From the NCBI GenBank assembly GCA_037388705.1, contig JARRJY010000020.1, forward strand, positions 1 through 27,069: DNA of 27,069 bases. Reading direction: 5' to 3'. The position numbers and the translations under genes are program-made. This document shows positions 7,633-15,704 of the stretch, piece by piece; position 1 is the first letter of the stretch, and the number at the start of each line of letters is the position of its first letter. The stretch comes from JARRJY01 sp037388705 (lineage in GTDB: Bacteria; Pseudomonadota; Gammaproteobacteria; UBA6429; Thiohalophilaceae). The notes under the pieces were generated by a model, which was not told where the DNA came from, made no database searches, and saw nothing but the letters and a program-made list of their open reading frames with translations.

Positions 7633-8949
7633 GTGAAAAGCGTGCTGAGAGTAATCATTGCCGCGATATTTTTACTGACGGGCGTAGCTCACGCAGCCGT
7701 AGAGGTAAAAAGTGTACGCATGTGGCCGGCGCCTGATAATACCCGCCTGGTATTTGATCTTACCGCCCCGGTTGAACATACCCTGTTTACCCTTAAAGCC
7801 CCGGATCGCGTTGTCATTGATATGAAGAACGCACACTTTGCCAACGACTTGCCGCAATTTTCCTATGATGACACTTTATTAAAAGGTGTACGTTATGCAA
7901 ACCGCAATGGCAAGCAACTTCGCGTGGTACTGGATTTAAAACGTGGTGTGTCACCAAAGAGTTTTGTACTCAAGCCACATCAGAATTATGGCCACCGCCT
8001 GGTCATCGATCTTTACGATAAGAATGAAAATGAAAGAACGGTTAAAAAGACAATTTCCGTTACTGGTAGTCATTCTGGAAAAGGCAAACCGCGTGACGTA
8101 ATTATTGCTATCGATGCTGGTCATGGTGGTGAAGACCCGGGTGCCATTGGTCGTCGTGGTACACGGGAAAAAGACGTGGTCCTCGCAATTGCCAGGAAAC
8201 TGAACGCGCTGATAAAAAACCAGCGTGGTATGCGCCCGGTAATGATCCGTGGTGGTGATTACTATGTGTCACTGAATGACCGCGTAAAAAGAGCACGCAA
8301 ACACGATGCTGATATGTTTATTTCCATTCATGCGGATGCGTTCAAAAATCATCGTGCACGTGGCTCGTCAGTCTTCGTGCTTTCAACCAGGGGTGCCAGT
8401 AGTGAAACGGCCCGAATCCTGGCTGAAAGCGAAAATAACGCCGACCTGATTGGGGGTGTCAGCCTGCATGATAAAGACGAGTTGTTACAAAAAGTACTGG
8501 TCGACATGGTACAGACCGCCACCATTGAAGACAGTCATATTGTCGCCAACAAAGTATTACATGGCATCAAGGGTGTGAACCGTCTGCATAAATCACATGT
8601 TGAACAGGCCGGCTTTAAAGTATTAAAAACACCGGGCATACCTTCTATCCTGGTGGAAACCGCATTTATCTCCAACCCGGAAGAAGAACGCAAACTGCGC
8701 AGCCCGCGTCATCAAATGGCAATGGCCCAGGCCATCATGAAAGGGGTGCGGGCTTACTTCCGTAGTAATGCACCACAAGGTACTATTCTTGCCATGCAGG
8801 ATAAGAAACACACGGTTAGTCGAGGTGATACGTTATCTGCTATTGCGCAACGTTATCGTGTGAGTGTTTCTGCACTACGTCGTTCTAACGGCTTACGTAG
8901 TGATACACTGCATGTCGGTCGTACGCTGGTTATCCCGTTCAACGGTTAA
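7633..8949 (+). CDS. amiB: N-acetylmuramoyl-L-alanine amidase (AmiB/AmiC type) with AMIN and LysM domains
   Basis: The protein (438 aa from GTG at 7633) is an exported murein amidase used in septum splitting. A signal peptide covers residues 1-21, with cleavage after AHA. An AMIN domain follows at about 23-135 (VEVKSVRMWPAPDNTRLVFDL). The Amidase_3 domain spans about 155-375, with zinc ligands in IDAGHGGEDPGA near 160, in the REKDVVLAIA segment, in FISIHADAF, and the catalytic Glu in LVETAFISNPEEE. A LysM repeat occupies about 391-438 (HTVSRGDTLSAIAQRYRVS). I prefer this GTG because a purine-rich AAGGGGGG lies about 9 nt before it and it opens directly into the signal peptide; a TTG at 7570 would add 21 residues. 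AMIN-Amidase_3-LysM order is that of pseudomonad AmiB; E. coli AmiC lacks LysM. Confidence 0.93.
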   Translation: MKSVLRVIIAAIFLLTGVAHAAVEVKSVRMWPAPDNTRLVFDLTAPVEHTLFTLKAPDRVVIDMKNAHFANDLPQFSYDDTLLKGVRYANRNGKQLRVVLDLKRGVSPKSFVLKPHQNYGHRLVIDLYDKNENERTVKKTISVTGSHSGKGKPRDVIIAIDAGHGGEDPGAIGRRGTREKDVVLAIARKLNALIKNQRGMRPVMIRGGDYYVSLNDRVKRARKHDADMFISIHADAFKNHRARGSSVFVLSTRGASSETARILAESENNADLIGGVSLHDKDELLQKVLVDMVQTATIEDSHIVANKVLHGIKGVNRLHKSHVEQAGFKVLKTPGIPSILVETAFISNPEEERKLRSPRHQMAMAQAIMKGVRAYFRSNAPQGTILAMQDKKHTVSRGDTLSAIAQRYRVSVSALRRSNGLRSDTLHVGRTLVIPFNG

Positions 8950-8997
8950 TTCCTCTTTCATCTTTAAGACTCTGTCGCATTGATTTAAGCTAGCGGC

Positions 8998-10692
8998 ATG
9001 TCAACCGCTGTCATTACCAAGTTTCAAATCCATCGTTTACCCAAGCAACTGGCTAACCAGATTGCGGCAGGCGAGGTGGTTGAACGCCCGGCTTCCATTG
9101 TTAAAGAACTACTGGAGAATAGTATTGATGCAGGTGCGACACGCATAGAGATCGATATCGAAAAAGGTGGTACGCGTTCGATTTTAATTCGCGATAACGG
9201 TTGTGGCATTCCCGGTGATCAATTGATGCTTGCGGTGAGCCGGCATGCGACCAGTAAGATCAGTTCACTGGATGATCTGGAAAATCTTTACAGCATGGGA
9301 TTTCGTGGTGAAGCGCTGGCCAGTATCGGTTCGGTATCACGTATGCTGGTCACTTCCTGCTATGAAAATGAGGAACAGGGCTGGCAACTGGTCTGCGATA
9401 ACCTGTCAGAAGATAACGAAGGTGAACTGGGTATTGCTTCGCATCCACAGGGCACCAGTATTCATGTTACCAACCTGTTTTATAACGCGCCGGCGCGCAG
9501 GAAGTTTTTGCGCAGTGAACGCACCGAGTATCAACATATCGAAGAAGTGGTGCGTCGCATGGCGTTAAGTCGTTTTGATATCCAGTTCCAGTTAACGCAT
9601 AACCAACGACAGATTTTTAATTTGCCGGCCGTCACCGACAATGAAGGGCAATTAAGACGCTTACAGCGTCTGTGTGGCAAGGCCTTTACCGAGACGGCGT
9701 TGGCTATCGAGTTTGAACATAATGGTCTGAAATTATCTGGCTGGTTAGCTCCAGCGGAGCAGGCAAGACCGCAGGCCGATTTGCAGTACTTTTTTGTAAA
9801 CCAGCGTATTATTCGTGACCGGGTGATAAGCCATGCAATTAGACAGGCTTACGCGGACCGCATTTACCCGGGAAGGTACCCGGCCTATGTTTTAAACTTG
9901 GAGATGCCACCGCAGCAGGTGGACGTGAACGTGCATCCTACCAAGCACGAAGTACGTTTCCGTGAAAACCGCCTGGTACATGACTTTTTATTCCGTTGTT
10001 TATCACAGGCGTTGGAAACCACATCAGCTGTCGCAACTGATACAACACCAACGGTTTCAGAACCTTTTTATAAACCAGCCATGGGTAATGTGCCTTATGC
10101 GTCAGGTGTCGAGCAGACAAAGGAGGTGGTTGAAGAGCGGTACACCGATTATACGACTTCCGACTATGAGGCAATTACGGAACTTTATGGTAAGTACTTA
10201 CTGGTACAGAACAGGCAACATTATTACCTGGTAGAGATTAGCAATGCTTTGCAAGCTATTTATGCGATGAAATTACAGCAAGCCAGCCGGCCATTACGTG
10301 CCTTGCCAATTTTATTTCCTTTGTCGGTGCAGGTTGAACAGCAACAGGCACAATGGGTTGAGCTGAATGAAGAAGTCCTAGTGCAGTGGGGTATGGATAT
10401 TAGTCGTATTGGTGAACAGGATATTATGTTACGCAGTTTACCAACCTTATTTGCAGACGTAGACAGCGAGCAATTTATAAAGGCGTTGTTTCGACAACAA
10501 CCCGATGATGACAATGGCTGGATAAACAATTTAAGCCAGCTTGCCGCACAATATGACCAACGTGACTGGACGCTGGATACCATGCAGTTACTGGTGAACG
10601 AAATGCATCATTACCAGTTGTGGCAACAAGCTAGCAGTTCAACATGGACAGAGCTGGACGAAACGCGTTTGGCGAAGTTATTTAATGAGTAA
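8998..10692 (+). CDS. mutL: DNA mismatch repair protein MutL
   Basis: The 564-residue protein has the GHKL ATPase motifs of MutL: ELLENSIDAGAT around residue 38, IRDNGCGIPGD near 64, and SMGFRGEALASIGS near 100. RPASIVKE and the transducer segment FFVNQRIIRDR to VDVNVHPTKHEVRF follow. The linker is short, and the C-terminal dimerisation domain (about 390-564) lacks the DQHAxxER endonuclease motif, as in E. coli MutL, so it should act with MutS and a separate nicking enzyme such as MutH. It ends 8 nt inside miaA, a conserved coupled arrangement. No good ribosome-binding site precedes the ATG at 8998. Confidence 0.96.
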   Translation: MSTAVITKFQIHRLPKQLANQIAAGEVVERPASIVKELLENSIDAGATRIEIDIEKGGTRSILIRDNGCGIPGDQLMLAVSRHATSKISSLDDLENLYSMGFRGEALASIGSVSRMLVTSCYENEEQGWQLVCDNLSEDNEGELGIASHPQGTSIHVTNLFYNAPARRKFLRSERTEYQHIEEVVRRMALSRFDIQFQLTHNQRQIFNLPAVTDNEGQLRRLQRLCGKAFTETALAIEFEHNGLKLSGWLAPAEQARPQADLQYFFVNQRIIRDRVISHAIRQAYADRIYPGRYPAYVLNLEMPPQQVDVNVHPTKHEVRFRENRLVHDFLFRCLSQALETTSAVATDTTPTVSEPFYKPAMGNVPYASGVEQTKEVVEERYTDYTTSDYEAITELYGKYLLVQNRQHYYLVEISNALQAIYAMKLQQASRPLRALPILFPLSVQVEQQQAQWVELNEEVLVQWGMDISRIGEQDIMLRSLPTLFADVDSEQFIKALFRQQPDDDNGWINNLSQLAAQYDQRDWTLDTMQLLVNEMHHYQLWQQASSSTWTELDETRLAKLFNE

Positions 10693-11629
10693 CAAAAAAT
10701 CCAAAGCTATTGCCCTGATGGGGCCGACCGCCTCAGGTAAAACCGACCTGGCTATTTTTTTGCGTGACTATTTACCCGTGGAAATCATCAGTGTTGATTC
10801 TGCCATGGTTTATAAAGGTATGGATATTGGTACTGCCAAGCCGGATGCAGCAACGTTGGATAAAGCGCCGCATCGCCTGATTGATTTTCTTGATCCTGGT
10901 GAAGCCTATTCCGCGGCACGTTTTCGCGAGGATGCATTACGCGAAATAGCAGACATAGTTACTCAGGGAAAGATACCACTTTTAGTGGGGGGAACCATGT
11001 TGTATTTCCGTGCCCTGTTGTATGGTCTGTCAGAATTACCTTCAGCCGATGCAGAGATCCGCGAGCAGCTGGAAAAAGAAGCCGGGGAAAAGGGCTGGGA
11101 TACCATGCATGCGCGACTGGCTGAAGTGGATCCGCAAGCAGCTGAAAGGATTCATCCCAATGACCCGCAACGAATCTCCCGTGCCCTGGAAGTTTATGAG
11201 ATTTCTGGCAAAAGCCTGTCCCAGCTACAGCAAGAAAATCGCCGTGACTGGGATTTACCTTATGACTTCATAAAGATCGCGGTAAGTCCGGCCGATAGAA
11301 GCGTACTCCACCAGCGAATCGAGCAACGATTTCATCAAATGCTGGAACAGGGATTTGTAAACGAGGTCGAAAAGTTATATGCAAGAAAAGACCTTAATGA
11401 AAATATGCCTGCTATCCGGGCAGTCGGATATCGACAGGTTTGGCAATATTTGCAGGGTAGATTGGACTATAATGAAATGGTGGAGAAGGCCGTTGTGGCC
11501 ACCCGCCAGCTGGCCAAGCGCCAGTTGACTTGGTTACGTTCAGAGGAAGACCTGGCCTGGTTTGACAGTTTGCAGCCAGATTACCAGCAGGATGTCTTGA
11601 AATACCTGGAAGATATCCCTATCTCCTGA
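10685..11629 (+). CDS. miaA: tRNA dimethylallyltransferase MiaA
   Basis: The 314-residue enzyme adds a dimethylallyl group to N6 of A37 in tRNAs that read codons starting with U. The P-loop GPTASGKT is at residues 13-20, followed by the substrate-binding ISVDSAMVYKGMDIGTAKP segment and RLIDFLDP. LLVGGTMLYFRALLYGLSELP is the prenyl-acceptor region, and NDPQRISRALEVYEISGKS follows. AIRAVGYRQVW and TRQLAKRQLTWLR lie near the end. The length is normal (E. coli 316 aa). Its ATG lies inside the end of mutL (8-nt overlap), so translation is probably coupled. Confidence 0.97.
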   Translation: MSNKKSKAIALMGPTASGKTDLAIFLRDYLPVEIISVDSAMVYKGMDIGTAKPDAATLDKAPHRLIDFLDPGEAYSAARFREDALREIADIVTQGKIPLLVGGTMLYFRALLYGLSELPSADAEIREQLEKEAGEKGWDTMHARLAEVDPQAAERIHPNDPQRISRALEVYEISGKSLSQLQQENRRDWDLPYDFIKIAVSPADRSVLHQRIEQRFHQMLEQGFVNEVEKLYARKDLNENMPAIRAVGYRQVWQYLQGRLDYNEMVEKAVVATRQLAKRQLTWLRSEEDLAWFDSLQPDYQQDVLKYLEDIPIS

Positions 11630-11728
11630 ATGTAGCGTTTTGAGTTGCAGGCATTAGCGCACCGCTATGATTTTCAGGTAGTAGGTGATTTGCCAGCAGT
11701 TAAAAACTATAAAAAACGGAGAATAATT

Positions 11729-11974
11729 ATGAGTAAAGGGCAATCACTTCAGGATCCTTTTTTAAACGCTTTGCGTAAAGAACGTGTGCCGGTTTCGATC
11801 TTTTTGGTAAACGGCATCAAACTTCAGGGCCAGATTGAATCATTTGACCAGTTTGTTGTGTTATTACGTAACACCGTCAGCCAGATGGTATATAAACATG
11901 CAATTTCCACCATTGTTCCCGCACGCAACGTCAAGATGCCAATGAACGGTGAAGAAAACAAAGGTAATGTTTGA
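11729..11974 (+). CDS. hfq: RNA chaperone Hfq
   Basis: The 81-residue protein is nearly identical to E. coli Hfq through the Sm core: SLQDPFLNALRKERVPVSIF, then VNGIKLQGQIESFDQF with the proximal-face Q-D residues. It then has the Sm2 motif YKHAIST with the K-H residues that bind U-rich 3' ends. The C-terminal tail is short (ends MPMNGEENKGNV) compared with the 102-residue E. coli protein, as in pseudomonads. The frame is open 28 codons upstream to 11645, but ATG at 11729 has a good ribosome-binding site (CGGAG at 11717-11721) and gives the family N-terminus. It sits between miaA and hflX as in E. coli. Confidence 0.97.
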   Translation: MSKGQSLQDPFLNALRKERVPVSIFLVNGIKLQGQIESFDQFVVLLRNTVSQMVYKHAISTIVPARNVKMPMNGEENKGNV

Positions 11975-12009
11975 TTTGCATTCTCACTCACAGCATGAGG
12001 ACAGCCTGA

Positions 12010-13332
12010 TTGTTTGAACGTCCTCATGGAGGTGAACGTGCTATCCTGGTTCATCTTGATTTTTACAAAGAAGTTGACCGCGAAGAACTTCGTGAATTTC
12101 GTGAACTGGTAATTTCGGCAGGAGCTGAACCTGTTGAAGTCATTACCGGCTCACGCACGTCCCCTCATCCGCGCTATTTTGTCGGTACTGGTAAAGCCGA
12201 AGAAATTCGTGATGCCGTTAAGGAATTTGAGGCAGATGTTGTTCTGTTCAACCATGCCCTCAGCCCGGTGCAGGAACGAAACCTGGAAAGTTTATTTAAG
12301 TGCCGGGTACTGGATCGTACCGGTTTGATCCTGGATATCTTTGCCCAGCGTGCGCGTACCCACGAAGGTAAGCTGCAGGTCGAGCTGGCACAGTTAAAAC
12401 ATCTCTCCACACGATTAGTCCGCGGCTGGACGCACCTTGAACGCCAGAAAGGTGGTATTGGTTTGCGGGGACCGGGTGAAACCCAGCTGGAAACCGATCG
12501 TCGATTGCTTAATGATCGTATTCGCCAGCTCAACAAACGACTTGCCAAGGTGGAACGCCAGCGTGAACAGGGTCGTCGCGGACGCAAACGAGCCGAAATC
12601 CCTACCGTGTCCCTGGTGGGATACACCAACGCAGGTAAATCTACCCTGTTTAACCGGATGACTGAATCCGAAGTGCTCGCAGCTGACCAGTTATTCGCTA
12701 CCCTGGACCCCACGGTTCGCCGGGTCAGTTTACCGGCAGACAAACCTATTGTCCTGGCCGATACCGTGGGTTTTATTAGACATTTGCCCCATGACCTGGT
12801 GGCCGCGTTTCGTTCCACTTTACAGGAAACCCGTGATGCAGATCTTCTGTTACACGTAGTGGATGTGGCCAGTGAAGAGCGCCAGGCCAATATCGAACAG
12901 GTCAACACGGTATTAAAAGAGATCGAAGCCCAGGATCGTCCGCAACTGATGGTCTACAACAAAATTGATTTACTGGAAAACCCCGAGCCGCGTATTGAAA
13001 ACGATGAAAATGGCCTGCCGGCCAAAGTGTGGGTTTCAGCATTAACTGGTGAAGGGCTGGATTTACTCTCGCAGGCCATAGAAATACGTTTATACGGTGA
13101 AACCGTGGAACAACAATTGTGCCTGCCTCCCAGTGAAGGCCGTCTGAATGCCAAACTCCATGAGCTGGGTGCAGTGCGACAAGAACATTACGATGAGCAG
13201 GGTAATTCACTGATAAGCGTCTTGTTACAACGCCGTGACTGGGACGCACTGCGAAAAAATGAACAACTGGAAAAATTTATTGTCGAGAATTCAGAGGCTT
13301 TGCGCCTTGCGGTAGGCCACGAAGGCCCATAG
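12010..13332 (+). CDS. hflX: Ribosome-associated GTPase HflX
   Basis: The 440-residue protein splits stalled or hibernating ribosomes. The N-terminal HflX domain (SAGAEPVEVITGSRTSPHPR, then KFVG-type FVGTGKAEEI) leads to the glycine-rich KGGIGLRGPGETQLETDRR segment and then a G domain. The G domain shows G1 GYTNAGKST at about 204-212, G3 ADTVGF and G4 YNKIDL. The start is TTG at 12010, which aligns with the MF(D/E)R start of E. coli HflX and has GAGGA about 8 nt upstream; no ATG serves. It lies 35 nt after hfq. Confidence 0.95.
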   Translation: MFERPHGGERAILVHLDFYKEVDREELREFRELVISAGAEPVEVITGSRTSPHPRYFVGTGKAEEIRDAVKEFEADVVLFNHALSPVQERNLESLFKCRVLDRTGLILDIFAQRARTHEGKLQVELAQLKHLSTRLVRGWTHLERQKGGIGLRGPGETQLETDRRLLNDRIRQLNKRLAKVERQREQGRRGRKRAEIPTVSLVGYTNAGKSTLFNRMTESEVLAADQLFATLDPTVRRVSLPADKPIVLADTVGFIRHLPHDLVAAFRSTLQETRDADLLLHVVDVASEERQANIEQVNTVLKEIEAQDRPQLMVYNKIDLLENPEPRIENDENGLPAKVWVSALTGEGLDLLSQAIEIRLYGETVEQQLCLPPSEGRLNAKLHELGAVRQEHYDEQGNSLISVLLQRRDWDALRKNEQLEKFIVENSEALRLAVGHEGP

Positions 13333-13385
13333 AATTCAATCTGATTTACCGTAAAACATAATTTCACAAAAAAACGGAGCTTATT

Positions 13386-14558
13386 ATGGCTTGGAATGAA
13401 CCGGGTGGTTCTGGAAACAAGGATCCATGGGGTGGTCGCAAAGACGATCAGGGCCCACCAGATCTGGATGAAATACTGAAAAAAATGACCGACAAGCTGA
13501 ACAACCTGTTTGGTGGTAAAGGTGGTAGCTCCACTGGAGGTAAAACACCTCAAGGTGGAGTTAGTGGTGTTGTTGGAATAGCCTTTATCATTCTGGCTCT
13601 TATATTGATATACAACTCGATTTATATTCTGAATGAACGTCAAAATGGGGTTGTGCTTCGTTTTGGTGAATATGTATCAACAATACAACCAGGTTTTAAT
13701 ATCCGTTTACCTTACCCCATAGAGAAGGTAGATATTGTCGACGTTCAGTCTATCCAGGCATTTAACGTCGGGCAGGGCACCAGTGAAGCATTGATGCTTA
13801 CTAAAGACAAGAATATTGTCGACATTGAGTATGTAGTTCAGTATCAGGTAGGTGATGCCAAAAAGTATGCATTAAATACGCGAAATCCAATAATCAGTCT
13901 GGAACATGCTTCTCATACAGCGGTTAGAGAATTAGTTGGTCAGAATGACATGGAATATGTGCAAACCCTGGGTCGTACGGTTTTCTCAGTCAATGCAAAA
14001 GAACGTATCCAGGAAATTCTTGATCGATATCAAACAGGTTTAATTATTACCAGTTTTGAAATGCAAAAAGCTCAGGCGCCGCGTCCTGTAATTCCTGCGT
14101 ATGAAGAAGTGAATGCTGCCCAGCAAGAAAAAGAGGCTGAGATAAATAAGGCTGAAGCTTTTGCAAATACAATTATTCCAAAAGCAGAAGGTAATGCAAA
14201 CCGTATTCGGGAACAAGCTCAGCAATATCAAGAAACACTTATTGCACGTGCAAATGGTGATGCGCAGAGATTCTCACAATTACTTGTGCAATACGAAAAG
14301 GCACCACGTGTAACTCGAGAGCGTTTATATCTTGAAACCATGCAAGACATTATTAGTAACAGTAAGAAAGTCATTGTGGATGTAGAGAAAGGTAATAGTA
14401 TGCTCTATTTGCCTATTGATAAATTTGGCTCTAGAGAACAACTTAATCGTAATTATCTTCCGGGTGTTGAAGCTGATAAACAGCCACCAAAGTCAAAAAA
14501 AGTTATACCTGAAAGCACATATGATGATGCGCGTTCTCGTACAAGGAGGAGTTACTAA
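13386..14558 (+). CDS. hflK: FtsH protease activity modulator HflK
   Basis: The 390-residue protein has a Gly/Asp-rich cytoplasmic N-terminus (MAWNEPGGSGNKDPWGG), one membrane segment at residues 61-82, and a periplasmic SPFH/band-7 domain (ERQNGVVLRFGEYV, then PGFNIRLPYPIEKVD). A long Lys/Glu/Ala-rich helix follows (NAAQQEKEAEINKAEAFAN). With HflC it forms the large cage around FtsH and modulates its proteolysis. A ribosome-binding site CGGAG lies at 13374-13378. It shares one base with hflC (TAATG). By eye its base composition is clearly AT-richer than that of hflX upstream. Confidence 0.96.
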   Translation: MAWNEPGGSGNKDPWGGRKDDQGPPDLDEILKKMTDKLNNLFGGKGGSSTGGKTPQGGVSGVVGIAFIILALILIYNSIYILNERQNGVVLRFGEYVSTIQPGFNIRLPYPIEKVDIVDVQSIQAFNVGQGTSEALMLTKDKNIVDIEYVVQYQVGDAKKYALNTRNPIISLEHASHTAVRELVGQNDMEYVQTLGRTVFSVNAKERIQEILDRYQTGLIITSFEMQKAQAPRPVIPAYEEVNAAQQEKEAEINKAEAFANTIIPKAEGNANRIREQAQQYQETLIARANGDAQRFSQLLVQYEKAPRVTRERLYLETMQDIISNSKKVIVDVEKGNSMLYLPIDKFGSREQLNRNYLPGVEADKQPPKSKKVIPESTYDDARSRTRRSY

Positions 14559-15430
14559 TGTCTAGTCGTGGAACACTTATTTTCGCCGGAGCTATCGTCA
14601 TATTGATTATTGCTTACTTCTCTACGTTTACCGTAAGCGAGAAAGAATATGCAATTAGAATTGCGGTAGGTAAGTTTGATAAAAGTGATTTTGAGCCGGG
14701 CTTGCATTTTAAAATCCCGGTCTATCATGAGGTAATCAAATACGATAAGCGTATTTTAAGTTACGATGCACCAAAACAACGCTACTTGACCAAAGACAAT
14801 GAGCCACTTGATGTTGATTATTATGCCAAATGGCGAATCGTAGATGTAGAAACATACTATAAAAAGCTTTCAGGTTCTGAAGCTCTTGCGCGTCAGCGTT
14901 TTGATAACATCATAAATCGGGGTTTGCTTGATGCTTTTGGTAAGCGCACGATGTGGGAACTGATTTCTGATGAACGCGCAGATGTGATGAGTCAAATTAC
15001 CAACAAAGCTGACGAACAGATTCGTGAATTCGGTGTGCAGATTGTTGATGTTCGCGTTAAGCGCATTGAGATGCCAGATAATATTCGAAATGAAATATAC
15101 AATCGAATGATCACTGAGCGTAAAAAAGAGGCAGCAAAATTTAGAGCAGAAGGTATTGGTACAGCCACCCAAATAAAAGCACAAGCAGAAAAAGAAAGTC
15201 AGATTCTTCTTGCTAAAGCTTATGAGGCAGCTCAGAAAATTCGTGGTAAGGGTGATGCAGAAGCTGCTCGTATATATGCAGATGCCTATAACAAAAATGC
15301 TGAATTTTTCTCCTTTTATCGTTCTTTGCAGGCATACCGCGAGTCATTTGAAGATAGTGATCAGGTAATGGTTCTGGAACCTGACTCGGAATTCTTTAAA
15401 TATTTCAAGCAAATGAAGCCAACTAAGTAG
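14558..15430 (+). CDS. hflC: Protease modulator HflC
   Basis: The 290-residue partner of HflK has a single N-terminal membrane segment (about residues 6-24) and a band-7 domain: TVSEKEYAIRIAVGKFDKS, GLHFKIPVYHEVIKYDKR and LDVDYYAKWRI. The conserved VQIVDVRVKRIEMPDNI segment and a charged helix (RKKEAAKFRAEGIGTA) follow. It starts on the overlapping TAATG of hflK, preceded by AGGAGG at 14545-14550, an excellent ribosome-binding site. The length is normal (E. coli HflC 334 aa, many others about 290). It shares the AT-rich composition of hflK. Confidence 0.96.
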   Translation: MSSRGTLIFAGAIVILIIAYFSTFTVSEKEYAIRIAVGKFDKSDFEPGLHFKIPVYHEVIKYDKRILSYDAPKQRYLTKDNEPLDVDYYAKWRIVDVETYYKKLSGSEALARQRFDNIINRGLLDAFGKRTMWELISDERADVMSQITNKADEQIREFGVQIVDVRVKRIEMPDNIRNEIYNRMITERKKEAAKFRAEGIGTATQIKAQAEKESQILLAKAYEAAQKIRGKGDAEAARIYADAYNKNAEFFSFYRSLQAYRESFEDSDQVMVLEPDSEFFKYFKQMKPTK

Positions 15431-15446
15431 TAATTCAAGTCTACAT

Positions 15447-15635
15447 ATGTGGGATTCTCTCTGGATGGCGTTGGGGCTGGTACTGGTAATTGAAGGCATT
15501 ATGCCAGCCCTGCATCCAGATGGTTTCCGCAGGACCGTTCAGATGATGTCCAGCCTCAGTAACCGTTTTTTGCGCGGCTGGGGCCTGTTCAGCATGTCCG
15601 TGGGCGCCCTGATTGTTTACATCGCGAGAGGATAG
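15447..15635 (+). CDS. DUF2065 family small membrane protein (YjeT-like)
   Basis: This 62-residue protein consists of two hydrophobic segments (about residues 5-23 and 43-60) joined by a short basic loop with LHPDGFRR. It matches the DUF2065/YjeT family, which lies between hflC and purA in many gammaproteobacteria. No function is established. The start is ATG at 15447, 16 nt after hflC. Base composition returns here to that of the other genes. Confidence 0.88.
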   Translation: MWDSLWMALGLVLVIEGIMPALHPDGFRRTVQMMSSLSNRFLRGWGLFSMSVGALIVYIARG

Positions 15636-15651
15636 TCGCGATTCTTTCAGG

Positions 15652-15657
15652 TATAAT
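15652..15657 (+). promoter_or_regulatory. Possible -10 element upstream of hisZ
   Basis: A perfect TATAAT lies at 15652-15657, about 48 bp before the hisZ ATG. No convincing -35 sits at 16-18 bp upstream, so this is only a candidate promoter. Confidence 0.3.
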
Positions 15658-15704
15658 GCTTGCCGGCTAAAAAATAGACAAATAACAATTTCCAAGAATT
15701 CGTC

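Noticed and set aside
12174..12908. A 244-codon open frame on the minus strand opposite hflX
   Set aside because: It is the mirror of a strongly conserved GTPase gene with regular codon use; it has an arginine/serine-rich, low-complexity translation and no recognisable domain.
13188..13643. A 151-codon minus-strand open frame across the hflX-hflK junction
   Set aside because: It overlaps both genes antisense, has no domain and no plausible start signal.
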